From: Mesobacillus foraminis
Lineage (GTDB): Bacteria > Bacillota > Bacilli > Bacillales > Cytobacillaceae
Length of the DNA: 34,357 nt
Reading direction: 5' to 3'
Assembly: GCF_004340465.1 (NCBI RefSeq)
Contig: NZ_SLVV01000025.1
Coordinates: 1-34,357, forward strand
Below, piece after piece: positions 20,448-27,859 of the stretch. Every line of letters starts with the position of its first letter. The first letter of the stretch is position 1. The notes beneath the pieces are model-generated. The model had not been told where the DNA came from. It did no database searches and saw only the letters and a program-made list of their open reading frames with translations. The translations under genes and the position numbers were made by a program.

Positions 20448-20753
20448 TCAAGAAAGCTTTGGAGCCAAAGGTGGCGGAAATTCCTCATCCGGCGTATTAC
20501 CAAATGAAAGCTTTGGAGCCAAAGGTGGCGGAAATTCCTCATCTGGTGTACTACCAAATGAAAGGACTGGAGCCAAAGGTGGTGGAAGCTCCTCATCCAG
20601 TGTGTTACCTAGATGTGGAAGCTCAACGTCCAAGTTAATTTCGAAAGCAGGTGGAGCTAATGGAGGTGGGAGCTCTTCACCATAGGCAGTTGTACTTGCA
20701 CCATAAACAGTAACTAGAGCAAAAATGGAGATTGTATGTAAGTATTTTTTCAT
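20448..20753 (-). CDS. Secreted repetitive peptide precursor, candidate RRNPP pheromone
   Basis: A 101-residue protein on the - strand. The ATG at 20753 is preferred because GAGG lies 9 bases upstream; a GTG at 20768 overlaps the regulator stop as GTGA. Residues 1-25 form a signal peptide (KK, hydrophobic core, likely cleavage after AYG). The remainder is proline-rich and repeats E-E-(L/F)-P-P-P-L-A-P four times, with spacers of the form (V/K)LSFG(N/S)TPD between the last three copies; a degenerate fragment (VELPHLGNTL) follows the first copy. It lies directly downstream of, and probably shares a transcript with, an XRE-TPR regulator. That is the standard arrangement for RRNPP regulators and their pheromone genes, in which an exported precursor is cut extracellularly and the short peptide re-imported. 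The pheromone role is inferred from context and architecture; I do not recognise this peptide as a named one. Confidence 0.75.
   Translation of the reverse strand: MKKYLHTISIFALVTVYGASTTAYGEELPPPLAPPAFEINLDVELPHLGNTLDEELPPPLAPVLSFGSTPDEEFPPPLAPKLSFGNTPDEEFPPPLAPKLS
20452..20613. repeat. Three tandem 54-bp repeats inside the pheromone precursor gene
   Basis: Copies begin at 20452, 20506 and 20560. The first two are nearly identical over their length and the third is diverged. Each encodes 18 residues, so the frame is kept. A fourth, more diverged copy of the core lies at about 20650-20690. The pattern fits unequal crossing-over within a coding gene. Confidence 0.9.
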
Positions 20754-20764
20754 ATTAATAACCC

Positions 20765-22015
20765 TCACTTGTAAATTTTTTTTAGTATTTCCTTACAGTA
20801 CTCAAAATAATGAGAAGACAGTTTATACTTCCTATTTTCCTTAAAATATTCTGCTAATATTTCTGAGTAGTAGGATGCATTACGATACAAGCGATTCTTT
20901 TCAAAATATGGAAGTGCGATTCTTTTGGTATAATACACAAATTCCTCGAATTCCTTATTATGGAGATGCATGAACATGTTGAACTCATGTTTTAACCCTA
21001 TATCTCTAGTTTTTTTGGCGTAAAGTTCTCCTTGCCGTATCCAATACTGTGTCTGCATATTTTCTTTTTCATTATAAAGAGCCTTTAGAATAAATAAGAT
21101 GGTTGTTAATTTTCCATCGTAATTAAGTTCTTGTTTTAGCTCCAAGCTCTTTTTATAATGATCTAATGCTTTTGCCTTATCGCCTCTCAGGTCATATAAG
21201 TGTCCTAAATTATGTTCAATGACTCCCAATGCGTCCTGGTTCCCCACCTGCCTTGCCAGCTTATTTGCCCATTTGAAATTTGTTTCAGCTTCATCAAATT
21301 GGTCAAGCCTTTGATAGAGGATGCCCAAAAGCAGGTGACAGTCGCTGCTGCGTTCCAAGTTGTAAATCTCTCGGAAGATATCAAGCGCTTGAGTTGTAAA
21401 AAGGACTGCAAGTAAATGTTTTTCAATTTTTGTGCCAGTTAGGCCTAAAGAATAAAAAACATCTGCTTTTTCAAGAGAAGGCGTATTTGCCTCAAAGAGG
21501 AATTCGGCTTCCTTATAAGAATTAAAAGCATGCTCAAACTGTTTGTTAAGATATTCATAGTTCCCTTTAAACTTAAAATAGTAGTAAGAAAGCTCTTTTG
21601 AGAAGTCTTGTGCAACGACGGATAATTGTTTTAAAAGCTTCTCTGCCTCTTCAAGCTTTCCTAAGGTTAGAAAATACCTAACACAAAAAAGTCGAAATAA
21701 AGAGTATGGTTCAAAAGAACTGTTATTTGTAATTTCTCTAGAAAGGCGATTATACGTTTCAATAGAGTCATACTTATTCCTACTAATAATTTGCTGGTAC
21801 CAATGCCTGAGATCCTCGCAGAGCTTCTGGTCTTGTGGAACAGCATCTGCAATGTTGAGTCTGTTTAGCAGTTCTTCTAAAATTTCGGGACTAGCATTGA
21901 TTTGGCCATTCTCAATTTTAGATAAATAGGAAACGGATATTAATCCGGTTGCCAATTCTTCCTGAGTGAGAGACATCTTTGTCCGATGAAACCTTATGCT
22001 TTTCCCTACATGCAA
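20765..22015 (-). CDS. RRNPP-type regulator: XRE helix-turn-helix plus TPR repeats (NprR/PlcR-like)
   Basis: A 416-residue predicted peptide-sensing transcription regulator. Residues ~5-60 are an XRE-type helix-turn-helix (SLTQEELA...VSYLSKIENG). The rest is helical TPR repeats; the clearest lie around ALGVIEHNLGHLYDLRG and KALDHYKKSLELKQEL. Length and architecture match NprR, which binds a re-imported pheromone in its TPR domain. The ATG follows AAGGGGGTGG by 8 bases. The gene reads toward the NRPS operon and ends at the start of the repetitive pheromone precursor. Kurstakin NRPS genes are controlled by NprR in the Bacillus cereus group, which gives a precedent for such a pairing. Control of this NRPS operon is nevertheless inference, since the operon promoter is outside the window. 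Confidence 0.88.
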   Translation of the reverse strand: MHVGKSIRFHRTKMSLTQEELATGLISVSYLSKIENGQINASPEILEELLNRLNIADAVPQDQKLCEDLRHWYQQIISRNKYDSIETYNRLSREITNNSSFEPYSLFRLFCVRYFLTLGKLEEAEKLLKQLSVVAQDFSKELSYYYFKFKGNYEYLNKQFEHAFNSYKEAEFLFEANTPSLEKADVFYSLGLTGTKIEKHLLAVLFTTQALDIFREIYNLERSSDCHLLLGILYQRLDQFDEAETNFKWANKLARQVGNQDALGVIEHNLGHLYDLRGDKAKALDHYKKSLELKQELNYDGKLTTILFILKALYNEKENMQTQYWIRQGELYAKKTRDIGLKHEFNMFMHLHNKEFEEFVYYTKRIALPYFEKNRLYRNASYYSEILAEYFKENRKYKLSSHYFEYCKEILKKIYK

Positions 22016-22096
22016 AATTCCACCCCCTTAATATAAATTTTTACAATATTTAGTATACCAAAATTATACAAGTTTTAAAAAGTATGTTATTCCAAT

Positions 22097-22125
22097 TTGT
22101 ACAAAAAACTATCAAATTATATAAA
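22097..22125 (+). promoter_or_regulatory. Candidate sigma-A promoter for the Rok-like gene
   Basis: TTGTAC (22097-22102), a 17-base spacer and TATAAA (22120-22125), about 55 bases before the ATG at 22181. It sits in the very AT-rich divergent region between the RRNPP regulator and the Rok-like gene. A second TATAAT at 22132 lacks a partner -35. Confidence 0.5.
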
Positions 22126-22180
22126 AAGAGATATAATATTAATAAATTGTTTATATTTACTTAACAGGAGGTTAATATAT

Positions 22181-22657
22181 ATGTTTAACGAGAGGGATGC
22201 TTTAAAAATAAGGCTGCAGCAGCTTATCGAAATGGAAGAACGGACCCTTAAAATGTTTCAGGAGGAACGGAAAGAAATTTTTAACCGGCTAAGGGAATTG
22301 GACAACCAGGACAGATTAGCGTATTCAATGGAGGATTTAGATCCAATCCAAGGACATAAACCAGAGTCCTTTCAAGGTTCATATAGTGGTGATCTGGAGA
22401 GCCTAAGGGAAGAGGAAAGGGAGGACAGAAAAAAAGGGTATCACCAAAAAACTTGGATGCTAAGAAATGCAGCTATAGATATTTTGAAACAACGCCAGGT
22501 AGCGATGCCATTAAAGGATTTAAAGAAGGAAATTGAAACAGAAACAGGTGTAGAACTGAGCAATATTTCTTTATTTATGACAAATTTAATGAAAAAAGAA
22601 GAAAATATTGTAAAAGCTACCCACGGACAATATATGTATGTGGAGAATAATAGCTAA
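22181..22657 (+). CDS. rok: Rok-family nucleoid-associated repressor
   Basis: A 158-residue homologue of Bacillus subtilis Rok, which coats AT-rich, often acquired DNA and silences it, including comK and other genes. Residues 1-43 (FNERDALKIRLQQL...IFNRLRELD) match the Rok N-terminal coiled-coil oligomerization segment. Residues ~44-90 are a charged linker, shorter than in B. subtilis Rok (191 residues). Residues ~91-155 (LRNAAIDILKQR...LKKEIE.ETGVELSNIS.FM..L) match the winged-helix DNA-binding domain. The ATG at 22181 is chosen over the upstream in-frame start because AGGAGG precedes it by about 9 bases and the family N-terminus begins there. It is divergent from the RRNPP regulator and sits in an AT-rich stretch, the kind of DNA it would be expected to bind. 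Confidence 0.88.
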   Translation: MFNERDALKIRLQQLIEMEERTLKMFQEERKEIFNRLRELDNQDRLAYSMEDLDPIQGHKPESFQGSYSGDLESLREEEREDRKKGYHQKTWMLRNAAIDILKQRQVAMPLKDLKKEIETETGVELSNISLFMTNLMKKEENIVKATHGQYMYVENNS

Positions 22658-22840
22658 TATTGTTGAGAAATTCTTAAATTTAATACAATGAATAATATAG
22701 CCTGAATTTAAAATGACATAAAATTTTCCTTAAAAAGACTTAATAAGTTAAAATATCGTCTATTATAGCCAATATGTAAAAAATTGGGATTCCCTAGCAT
22801 GTGATAATATAAATTTAATCATATATTAGGGGGAAGCTTA

Positions 22841-23050
22841 ATGACCTTTAATGAAAAAAATGCTTTGTTAATGAGACTAGAGCAATTGGCTGAACATGAG
22901 AAAAACCTTGCGGAACAGTTGAGAAAAGAAAGGGAAATCATATTTACCAGGCTAAAGGAAATTGATGAGCTGGACTTTTACTGTATGAAGGAGCAGTCTA
23001 CCTTAGAAAAAAGAGATGTACCGATAGCAAAAAGCCAATATTTAAATTAA
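22841..23050 (+). CDS. Small Rok-like protein with only the N-terminal coiled-coil domain
   Basis: A 69-residue protein. Residues 2-45 align without gaps to residues 1-44 of the Rok-like protein just upstream, with about 20 of 44 identical (FNE, AL, RL, QL, ER, IF.RL.E.D). The winged-helix DNA-binding domain is absent; only ~24 unrelated residues follow. The ATG has AGGGGGAA upstream, so it looks translated rather than a fragment in decay. A protein able to join Rok oligomers without binding DNA could act as an anti-silencer, as H-NST fragments do for H-NS. That role is inference. Alternatively it is the remnant of a truncated duplicate. Confidence 0.75.
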   Translation: MTFNEKNALLMRLEQLAEHEKNLAEQLRKEREIIFTRLKEIDELDFYCMKEQSTLEKRDVPIAKSQYLN

Positions 23051-23140
23051 TGTTTCATTTTCTATTTCAGGTTTCTCCCATGTATGAACATAATATATTT
23101 TTTCAAATCCTATTTCCTACTTCCATATGAACCTGCAGAT

Positions 23141-23170
23141 AAGTCACTTTATAGGGTGGCTTTTTGTTTG
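23141..23170 (+). terminator. Probable intrinsic terminator after the small Rok-like gene
   Basis: Stem AAGTCAC / GTGGCTT (23141-23147 and 23156-23162, one G-U pair) followed by a T-rich run to 23170. The stem is short, so strength is uncertain. Confidence 0.5.
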
Positions 23171-23238
23171 CCGCTGAGGACTTTGGAAACACAGTATACG
23201 CCCTAAGTTAATTAGTCATAGGAGGAGAACCAAATTTA

Positions 23239-23676
23239 ATGACCACAAAGACAAAAAATGAAGACTTGCTATTTGTTGCATGGGCCACTTCAATCATTGC
23301 CATGTTCGGAAGTCTGTATTTGTCCGAAATCAGGCAGTATGAACCCTGTACGCTCTGTTGGTATCAACGGATTGTTATGTACCCATTCACTGTTCTTCTT
23401 GGAATAGCCATCATTCGAAAAGAATACTTCATCTCTATCTATGTAATGATCCTGTCCTTTATCGGTGGCGTTATTTCCTTATATCATTACCTTTTACAAA
23501 ATGTCTCTATCTTATCTAACAACGCACCGTCTTGCGGAAGGATACCTTGCAACGGAAAATATATTAATTGGCTTGGATTCATCACCATTCCATTCCTTGC
23601 ATTAATAGCATTTACTATTATTTTTTTATGCACTTACATAATCTATAAACGAGTAAAGGGGAGCCAAGACAAGTGA
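23239..23676 (+). CDS. DsbB/BdbC-like membrane disulfide oxidoreductase
   Basis: A 145-residue integral membrane protein with four predicted helices. It has the two cysteine pairs of the DsbB/BdbC family: Cys37-Thr-Leu-Cys40 in CTLCWYQR, and Cys99/Cys104 (SCGRIPC) in the second outer loop. Such proteins pass electrons from thiol oxidases to quinones and so sustain extracytoplasmic disulfide formation. The stop overlaps the next gene's GTG start by 4 bases (GTGA), so the pair is translationally coupled. In Bacillus, BdbC works with BdbD; here the partner is instead a short thioredoxin-like protein. Confidence 0.92.
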   Translation: MTTKTKNEDLLFVAWATSIIAMFGSLYLSEIRQYEPCTLCWYQRIVMYPFTVLLGIAIIRKEYFISIYVMILSFIGGVISLYHYLLQNVSILSNNAPSCGRIPCNGKYINWLGFITIPFLALIAFTIIFLCTYIIYKRVKGSQDK

Positions 23677-24134
23677 AGAAAGTAATTGTTTTTATTGTTC
23701 TCGTCGTAGCTATATTTGGAGTGACAGCATTTGTTTCCAGTAAACAGCAAGCAGTTAAAGTGGAGGGCAATCCTTTTGGGAAAGAAACGCTACACCCTGC
23801 AACAGTCGAGCAACTGGATGATCCCAATTATCAGAACCTGATCTTACCAAATGAACTTGAAGGCGACTTAGAGGCAAATAAAGACCGTTTTGTTTACTTC
23901 TATAGTCCAACCTGTTCTCATTGTAAGGAGACTACACCTGTTCTGTCACCATTAGCTAAAGAACTTGATGTTGATCTGGTGTTGTATAATCTTTTGGAGT
24001 TTGAGGAAGGGTGGGACGATTACAAGATTGAAGCAACTCCTACCATTATCTATTTCAAAGATGGCGAGGAGGCTGATAGATTAAGAGGAACCAATACAAA
24101 GGATGCTTTTAAGAAATGGTTTGAATCTAAGTGA
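23673..24134 (+). CDS. Membrane-anchored thioredoxin-like protein (CSHC)
   Basis: A 153-residue protein with an N-terminal hydrophobic anchor (~5-22) and an extracytoplasmic thioredoxin fold. The active site is Cys81-Ser-His-Cys84 and the cis-proline loop is EATPTIIYF. It starts at a GTG overlapping the stop of the DsbB/BdbC-like gene. It probably acts as the thiol-disulfide partner of that protein. It is shorter than BdbD and closer in size to BdbA or StoA. The substrate is unknown; competence proteins or a secreted disulfide peptide are possible. Confidence 0.88.
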   Translation: MKKVIVFIVLVVAIFGVTAFVSSKQQAVKVEGNPFGKETLHPATVEQLDDPNYQNLILPNELEGDLEANKDRFVYFYSPTCSHCKETTPVLSPLAKELDVDLVLYNLLEFEEGWDDYKIEATPTIIYFKDGEEADRLRGTNTKDAFKKWFESK

Positions 24135-24158
24135 TAACGCGGTCAGGAAGCAAAAAGG

Positions 24159-24188
24159 AAAGCCGGCATTATTGTGCCGGCTTTTTTT
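24159..24188 (+). terminator. Strong intrinsic terminator after the thioredoxin gene
   Basis: Perfect 10-bp stem AAAGCCGGCA / TGCCGGCTTT (24159-24168 and 24175-24184), a 6-base loop and a run of T to 24188. Confidence 0.92.
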
Positions 24189-24417
24189 CTCAAAAAAAGA
24201 TTGTCCAATATCATAAAGGTAGTATTAAAATAAGCTCGGTTACTTTAGAGAATCCTAAAAAGAAAGGAAAACTTTGTGAAGGATTGGTTAACTCTCAAAA
24301 GGTATGAACCTTGTACGAGGCAGGGGCCAATTTATATTTTATTTTTCGAATTTGGCGCAAATTAGGGACTAGTTCAGTCTAATATTGATTACTTAGGTAC
24401 ATAGTAGGAGCACTATT

Positions 24418-24489
24418 TTGAACCAGGATAATCGCGAACATTCCTATAGACAATTAGCATTAGAAACAAAACCTGGTAAATATAATTAA
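24418..24489 (+). CDS. Possible 23-residue peptide in an otherwise empty gap (24189-24531)
   Basis: TTG start with AGGAG (24406-24410) exactly 7 bases upstream; the product is hydrophilic, beginning NQDNREHSYRQL, and ends at TAA. Perfect 8-bp inverted repeats TTGAACCA / TGGTTCAA (24418-24425 and 24499-24506) enclose the frame. No homologue is recognised and it may be a remnant or chance. The rest of the gap is AT-rich with nothing identifiable. Confidence 0.2.
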   Translation: MNQDNREHSYRQLALETKPGKYN

Positions 24490-24531
24490 TCATCAGGTTG
24501 GTTCAATATGTGATTAATGCAGGTTGTACCT

Positions 24532-25101
24532 TTATATTATCATTTTGTATGGTAAGTACTCTCCTATTAAAAAAATTGGTTTTTTATTACTCATAATATA
24601 GTATTGACGCAGAATAATATTCTCTTGTTCGGGAATCATTAAAATCTCTGCAATATATTTACTTTGGCATATTTTTATCTTTTTTATATCCCTTGATGTT
24701 TCAATATTGAAGATATCAATTAGCTTACCGATGGGAGTTTTCCCCTCAATAAGCGATTCCTTCATCTTACCAGGTATATTATCTAAAAATATAGCAGACA
24801 TTGAATATAAATAGGGTTTAACATCGTCGTCACTATAAAGATAGGATTCCCTTAAATATGTATTTTGGGTGGTGGGTATATGCTCTTTCAACGTTTCACA
24901 GATGTTCCATTCTTGACCTTGTTTCAAGACCTTTACTTTAACTTCTTTTCCATGGTATAGCTCCAAATTGCTAGTCATGGATCCTTTCGAATAAAGAACC
25001 AGCTTTCCATACGGGCTAAGCACTTCTTCTAGTTCTTTTTTCTCTATCAAAAAGTCTTCTCCTCTTAAAGTCAATTCCATCTCTGTTTTTATTTTAATCA
25101 C
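24532..25101 (-). CDS. Chorismate lyase-like protein (UbiC/DUF98 fold)
   Basis: A 189-residue protein, AT-rich in codon use. Its layout resembles the chorismate-lyase fold: LRESYLY (Arg84), a small-residue/hydrophobic stretch, LIEGKTPIGKLID (117-129), LRQYYIM (164-170) and IGEYLP (Glu181). In UbiC an Arg and a Glu at comparable positions bind chorismate and support release of pyruvate to give 4-hydroxybenzoate. The match is by pattern only, and the protein could be a non-enzymatic member. The GTG at 25101 has no clear ribosome site; an in-frame ATG at 25080 is an alternative. It is a single gene with no obvious pathway partner here. Confidence 0.55.
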   Translation of the reverse strand: MIKIKTEMELTLRGEDFLIEKKELEEVLSPYGKLVLYSKGSMTSNLELYHGKEVKVKVLKQGQEWNICETLKEHIPTTQNTYLRESYLYSDDDVKPYLYSMSAIFLDNIPGKMKESLIEGKTPIGKLIDIFNIETSRDIKKIKICQSKYIAEILMIPEQENIILRQYYIMSNKKPIFLIGEYLPYKMII

Positions 25102-25615
25102 CCCTATATCTCAAAAATATAAGTGAAAATATAGAAAAATATAGAAAAATATATTCAATTAATATTATATATTATCTTTAATATTTTTTATAGTTTTTAA
25201 GAAAATTAATATGTTATTCGTCAGCATGAGAACAAAAATACCAATAATCGGCTGCCTTAAGAGTGGAGTTTCCAATAGAAAATGGAAAGCTGCACAAATT
25301 GGAAGGCCAACAGTATGGGAGAGTCGCTCAACAACCCATTCATTAGTCGTGAAAAGAATAAATTAGACAATATTTACAAAAATCACCTTAACTCTTAATC
25401 CAAAAATGCTATAACCATAACTAATGGGGAGGTGGAAGAGGAAGAAAAAGGTTTTAGTAAAGAATGATCCATTATAGATGGCATATTATTTTGAAGTTCA
25501 GTTATGCGTGGGCATTGGAATATTCTAATGCTTTTCGTAACCCCGTTAAATGACGAACGTTTTTCATGTAAATCGAGATTCATATCACAAAAATGAAATA
25601 GAAAGGATATAAAAG
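25102..25615. other. AT-rich intergenic region, no convincing gene
   Basis: This gap is divergent between the chorismate-lyase-like gene and the phosphoesterase gene. It contains phased A-tracts at 25125-25154. Short open frames on either strand (for example 25395-25583 on the - strand) lack ribosome sites and family motifs. It may hold decayed genes, but nothing identifiable. Confidence 0.6.
25125..25154. repeat. Three 10-bp phased A-tract units
   Basis: Units GAAAATATAG, AAAAATATAG and AAAAATATAT follow each other at exactly 10-base spacing upstream of the - strand gene. A-tracts in helical phase bend DNA and could serve as an upstream promoter element or a Rok site; that role is inferred. 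Confidence 0.55.
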
Positions 25616-27859
25616 ATGAAGGTAATTAAATTCATTTTTGTTTTGATTATGATTTTAAATTTCATAGTAACTCCTTCTTTCCAAGAATCCAACAAAGCAG
25701 AGGCTAGCTCGTCAGCCTTTAAAATTGCAGTCCTGCCTGATACCCAAAACTTAGCAAGTAAACATCCGGAAATCTTTCGCGCCCAAACGCAGTGGATTGC
25801 CGAAAACTCGAAGGAACAGAATATTAAGTTTGTGGTTCACGAGGGAGACATCACTAACAATAACAATACGTCCCAGTGGGAGGTTGCTTATGATGCAATG
25901 CAAACTTTAGATGAGGTGGTTCCTTATACGGTTTTGCCTGGAAACCATGATATAGGTACAGGTGGTTCGGCAAATACACGAGATACCACTTTATATAATA
26001 CCTATTTTCCCGTAAGCAATTTTTCCGGAACTGAGACTTTTGGGGGTGTTTATTCGGAGGAACCAGATAAGTATGATAACAATTATCATACCTTTAATGC
26101 TGGAGGAACGGACTGGTTAGTACTTTCTCTTGAATTTGGACCAAGAGATCCTGTATTGGATTGGGCGAACGAAGTTGTTTCTTCTCATCCCAATCATCGT
26201 GTCATAGTAGTAACTCATAGCTACATGTTTTCTGATGAGACACGTCATAATACTGGACATGCCTGGAATGCGCATAATTATGGTGTAGCTTCAGAGATAG
26301 GTGGAGTTAATGACGGGGAAGAAATGTGGCAGAAATTCGTCAAGTTGCATCCAAATATCTCAATGGTGCTTAGTGGTCACGTGTTGAACGATGGTCAAGG
26401 TCGTCGTGTATCGGTAGGAGACTATGGAAATAAAGTCTACCAAATGCTATCGAACTACCAGATGCAAGCAAATGGAGGAAATGGATTTATACGTCTTCTG
26501 GACATCGATCCGGAAGCAGGGACCATAAAAGCAACCAGTTACTCTCCTTATCTGGATGAATACAAAACGGACTGGCAAAATGAATTCCAATATACAAACG
26601 TTGAGCTTGGTGCACCTAATTCGGATGTTAAAAAGCCTAGATATCTCTTCAGTAATGATTTTAGTGAGGAAAAGAATCGTGCTGATGACGGGCTTATGAA
26701 AGATTGGACCATCGTCGATGAAGGAACGATTGATGCACCTTCCAAATGGTCGGTTGCGGAAGGTGAAGTTGTTCAATCTTCCAACATCTATGGTCCGAAT
26801 GTTCCTGCTGTTGACAATCGTAAGGGGACCTTTGCTTATTACGATAAGCACAGTGCCTTCAATTGGGGAGATTATACCTTTTCCGCTACATTAAATGCCA
26901 CAGATAATGACGGAATTGGTCTGATGTTCCGCTATCAGGATCCAGATAACTACTATAAACTAGAATTGGACAACCAGCGTAAATTCTCCAAGCTCTTTAA
27001 AGTCGTTGATGGAAAAGAAACGACACTGGCTCATATGGCTGAACCAGGATATATCCCAGGCACCAAATTTGAACTAGAAATCAAGGTCAGTGGGAATCAG
27101 ATCCAGGTGTTCCGGGACGGAATCGATATATTTGGGGAGCCTATTATTGACAATTCCCATTCAAAAGGGACGGTTGCTTTATATTCTTGGGGAAATCAAA
27201 GTAACTACTTCGATGATGTGCTGGTTAAAGATGTTATAAATTCTAGTCATCTCTTAGAGGATGATTTTAGTAAGGATAACCAACGTATTAATGACGGACC
27301 TATGAACGACTGGACGATTGTGGATGAGGGAACGATTGAAGCACCATCTAAATGGTCGGTAGTGAGAGGGGAAGTCGTACAATCTTCCAATATCTATGGT
27401 CCGAATGTTCCTGCCTTTGACAATCGTAAGGGGACCTTTGCTTATTACGACAAGAGTGGATCGTTCTCTTGGAAGGATTACTCATTTTCCTCAACCATAC
27501 GCTCGACCGATAATGACGGAATCGGCCTTATGTTCCGCTATCAGGATCCAGATAACTACTATAAACTAGAACTGGACAACGAGCAAAATTTTTACAAGCT
27601 CTTCAAAGTCGTTGATGGGATAGAAACGACACTGTCTCATTTGGCTAAACCAGGATATACCCAAGGTGCCAATTTTGAATTAGAAGTCAAGGTTATCGGC
27701 AATCAGATCCAGGCGTTCCAAGACGGAATCAACATATTTGGAAAACCTATTGTCGATCATTCCCATTCAAAAGGGACGATCGCTTTATATGCTTGGGGAA
27801 ATCCAAATAGCTACTTCGATGATGTATTGGTTAAAAGGGAACATAGATTAAATAGATAA
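25616..27859 (+). CDS. Secreted calcineurin-like metallophosphoesterase with duplicated C-terminal domain
   Basis: A 747-residue exported protein. Residues 1-30 are a signal peptide (KVIK, hydrophobic core, cleavage after AEA). The catalytic domain (~35-335) has metallophosphoesterase motifs in order: PDTQ (41-44; Gln replaces the usual His), EGD (76-78), GNHD (109-112), THSYMF and SGH. Two copies of a ~200-residue domain follow (~341-541 and ~543-741). Each has DGxMxDWTIVDEGTI, DNRKGTFAYYDK, DGIGLMFRYQDPDNYYKLELDN and SHSKGT.ALY.WGN.....DDVLVK, resembling LamG/DUF1080-type glycan-binding sandwich domains. Long near-identical DNA stretches between the copies show a recent duplication. The natural substrate is unknown; cell-wall or environmental phosphodiesters are plausible. 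Confidence 0.88.
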   Translation: MKVIKFIFVLIMILNFIVTPSFQESNKAEASSSAFKIAVLPDTQNLASKHPEIFRAQTQWIAENSKEQNIKFVVHEGDITNNNNTSQWEVAYDAMQTLDEVVPYTVLPGNHDIGTGGSANTRDTTLYNTYFPVSNFSGTETFGGVYSEEPDKYDNNYHTFNAGGTDWLVLSLEFGPRDPVLDWANEVVSSHPNHRVIVVTHSYMFSDETRHNTGHAWNAHNYGVASEIGGVNDGEEMWQKFVKLHPNISMVLSGHVLNDGQGRRVSVGDYGNKVYQMLSNYQMQANGGNGFIRLLDIDPEAGTIKATSYSPYLDEYKTDWQNEFQYTNVELGAPNSDVKKPRYLFSNDFSEEKNRADDGLMKDWTIVDEGTIDAPSKWSVAEGEVVQSSNIYGPNVPAVDNRKGTFAYYDKHSAFNWGDYTFSATLNATDNDGIGLMFRYQDPDNYYKLELDNQRKFSKLFKVVDGKETTLAHMAEPGYIPGTKFELEIKVSGNQIQVFRDGIDIFGEPIIDNSHSKGTVALYSWGNQSNYFDDVLVKDVINSSHLLEDDFSKDNQRINDGPMNDWTIVDEGTIEAPSKWSVVRGEVVQSSNIYGPNVPAFDNRKGTFAYYDKSGSFSWKDYSFSSTIRSTDNDGIGLMFRYQDPDNYYKLELDNEQNFYKLFKVVDGIETTLSHLAKPGYTQGANFELEVKVIGNQIQAFQDGINIFGKPIVDHSHSKGTIALYAWGNPNSYFDDVLVKREHRLNR
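26636..27840 (+). repeat. Tandem duplication of a ~600-bp domain-coding segment
   Basis: The first copy is about 26636-27240 and the second about 27242-27840. Many stretches are identical at the DNA level, such as the segments around 26787/27394 and 26932/27532. The frame is maintained, so this is a domain duplication inside one gene. Confidence 0.85.

Noticed and set aside
20452-20613. Direct repeats that could suggest a CRISPR array
   Set aside because: The repeats are contiguous 54-bp coding units without unique spacers and keep the reading frame.
20372-20638. + strand open frame with repeated LEPKVAEIPH units
   Set aside because: It is the antisense shadow of the pheromone precursor. 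It lacks a ribosome site and signal peptide, and it starts inside the terminator.
25395-25440. - strand sequence resembling the pheromone core (encodes LPLPPPH before a stop)
   Set aside because: The similarity is short, the frame is closed immediately upstream, and there is no signal peptide or ribosome site. Probably chance, possibly a decayed copy.
25395-25583. 62-codon frame on the - strand
   Set aside because: No ribosome site, no family resemblance and serine-rich low-complexity end.
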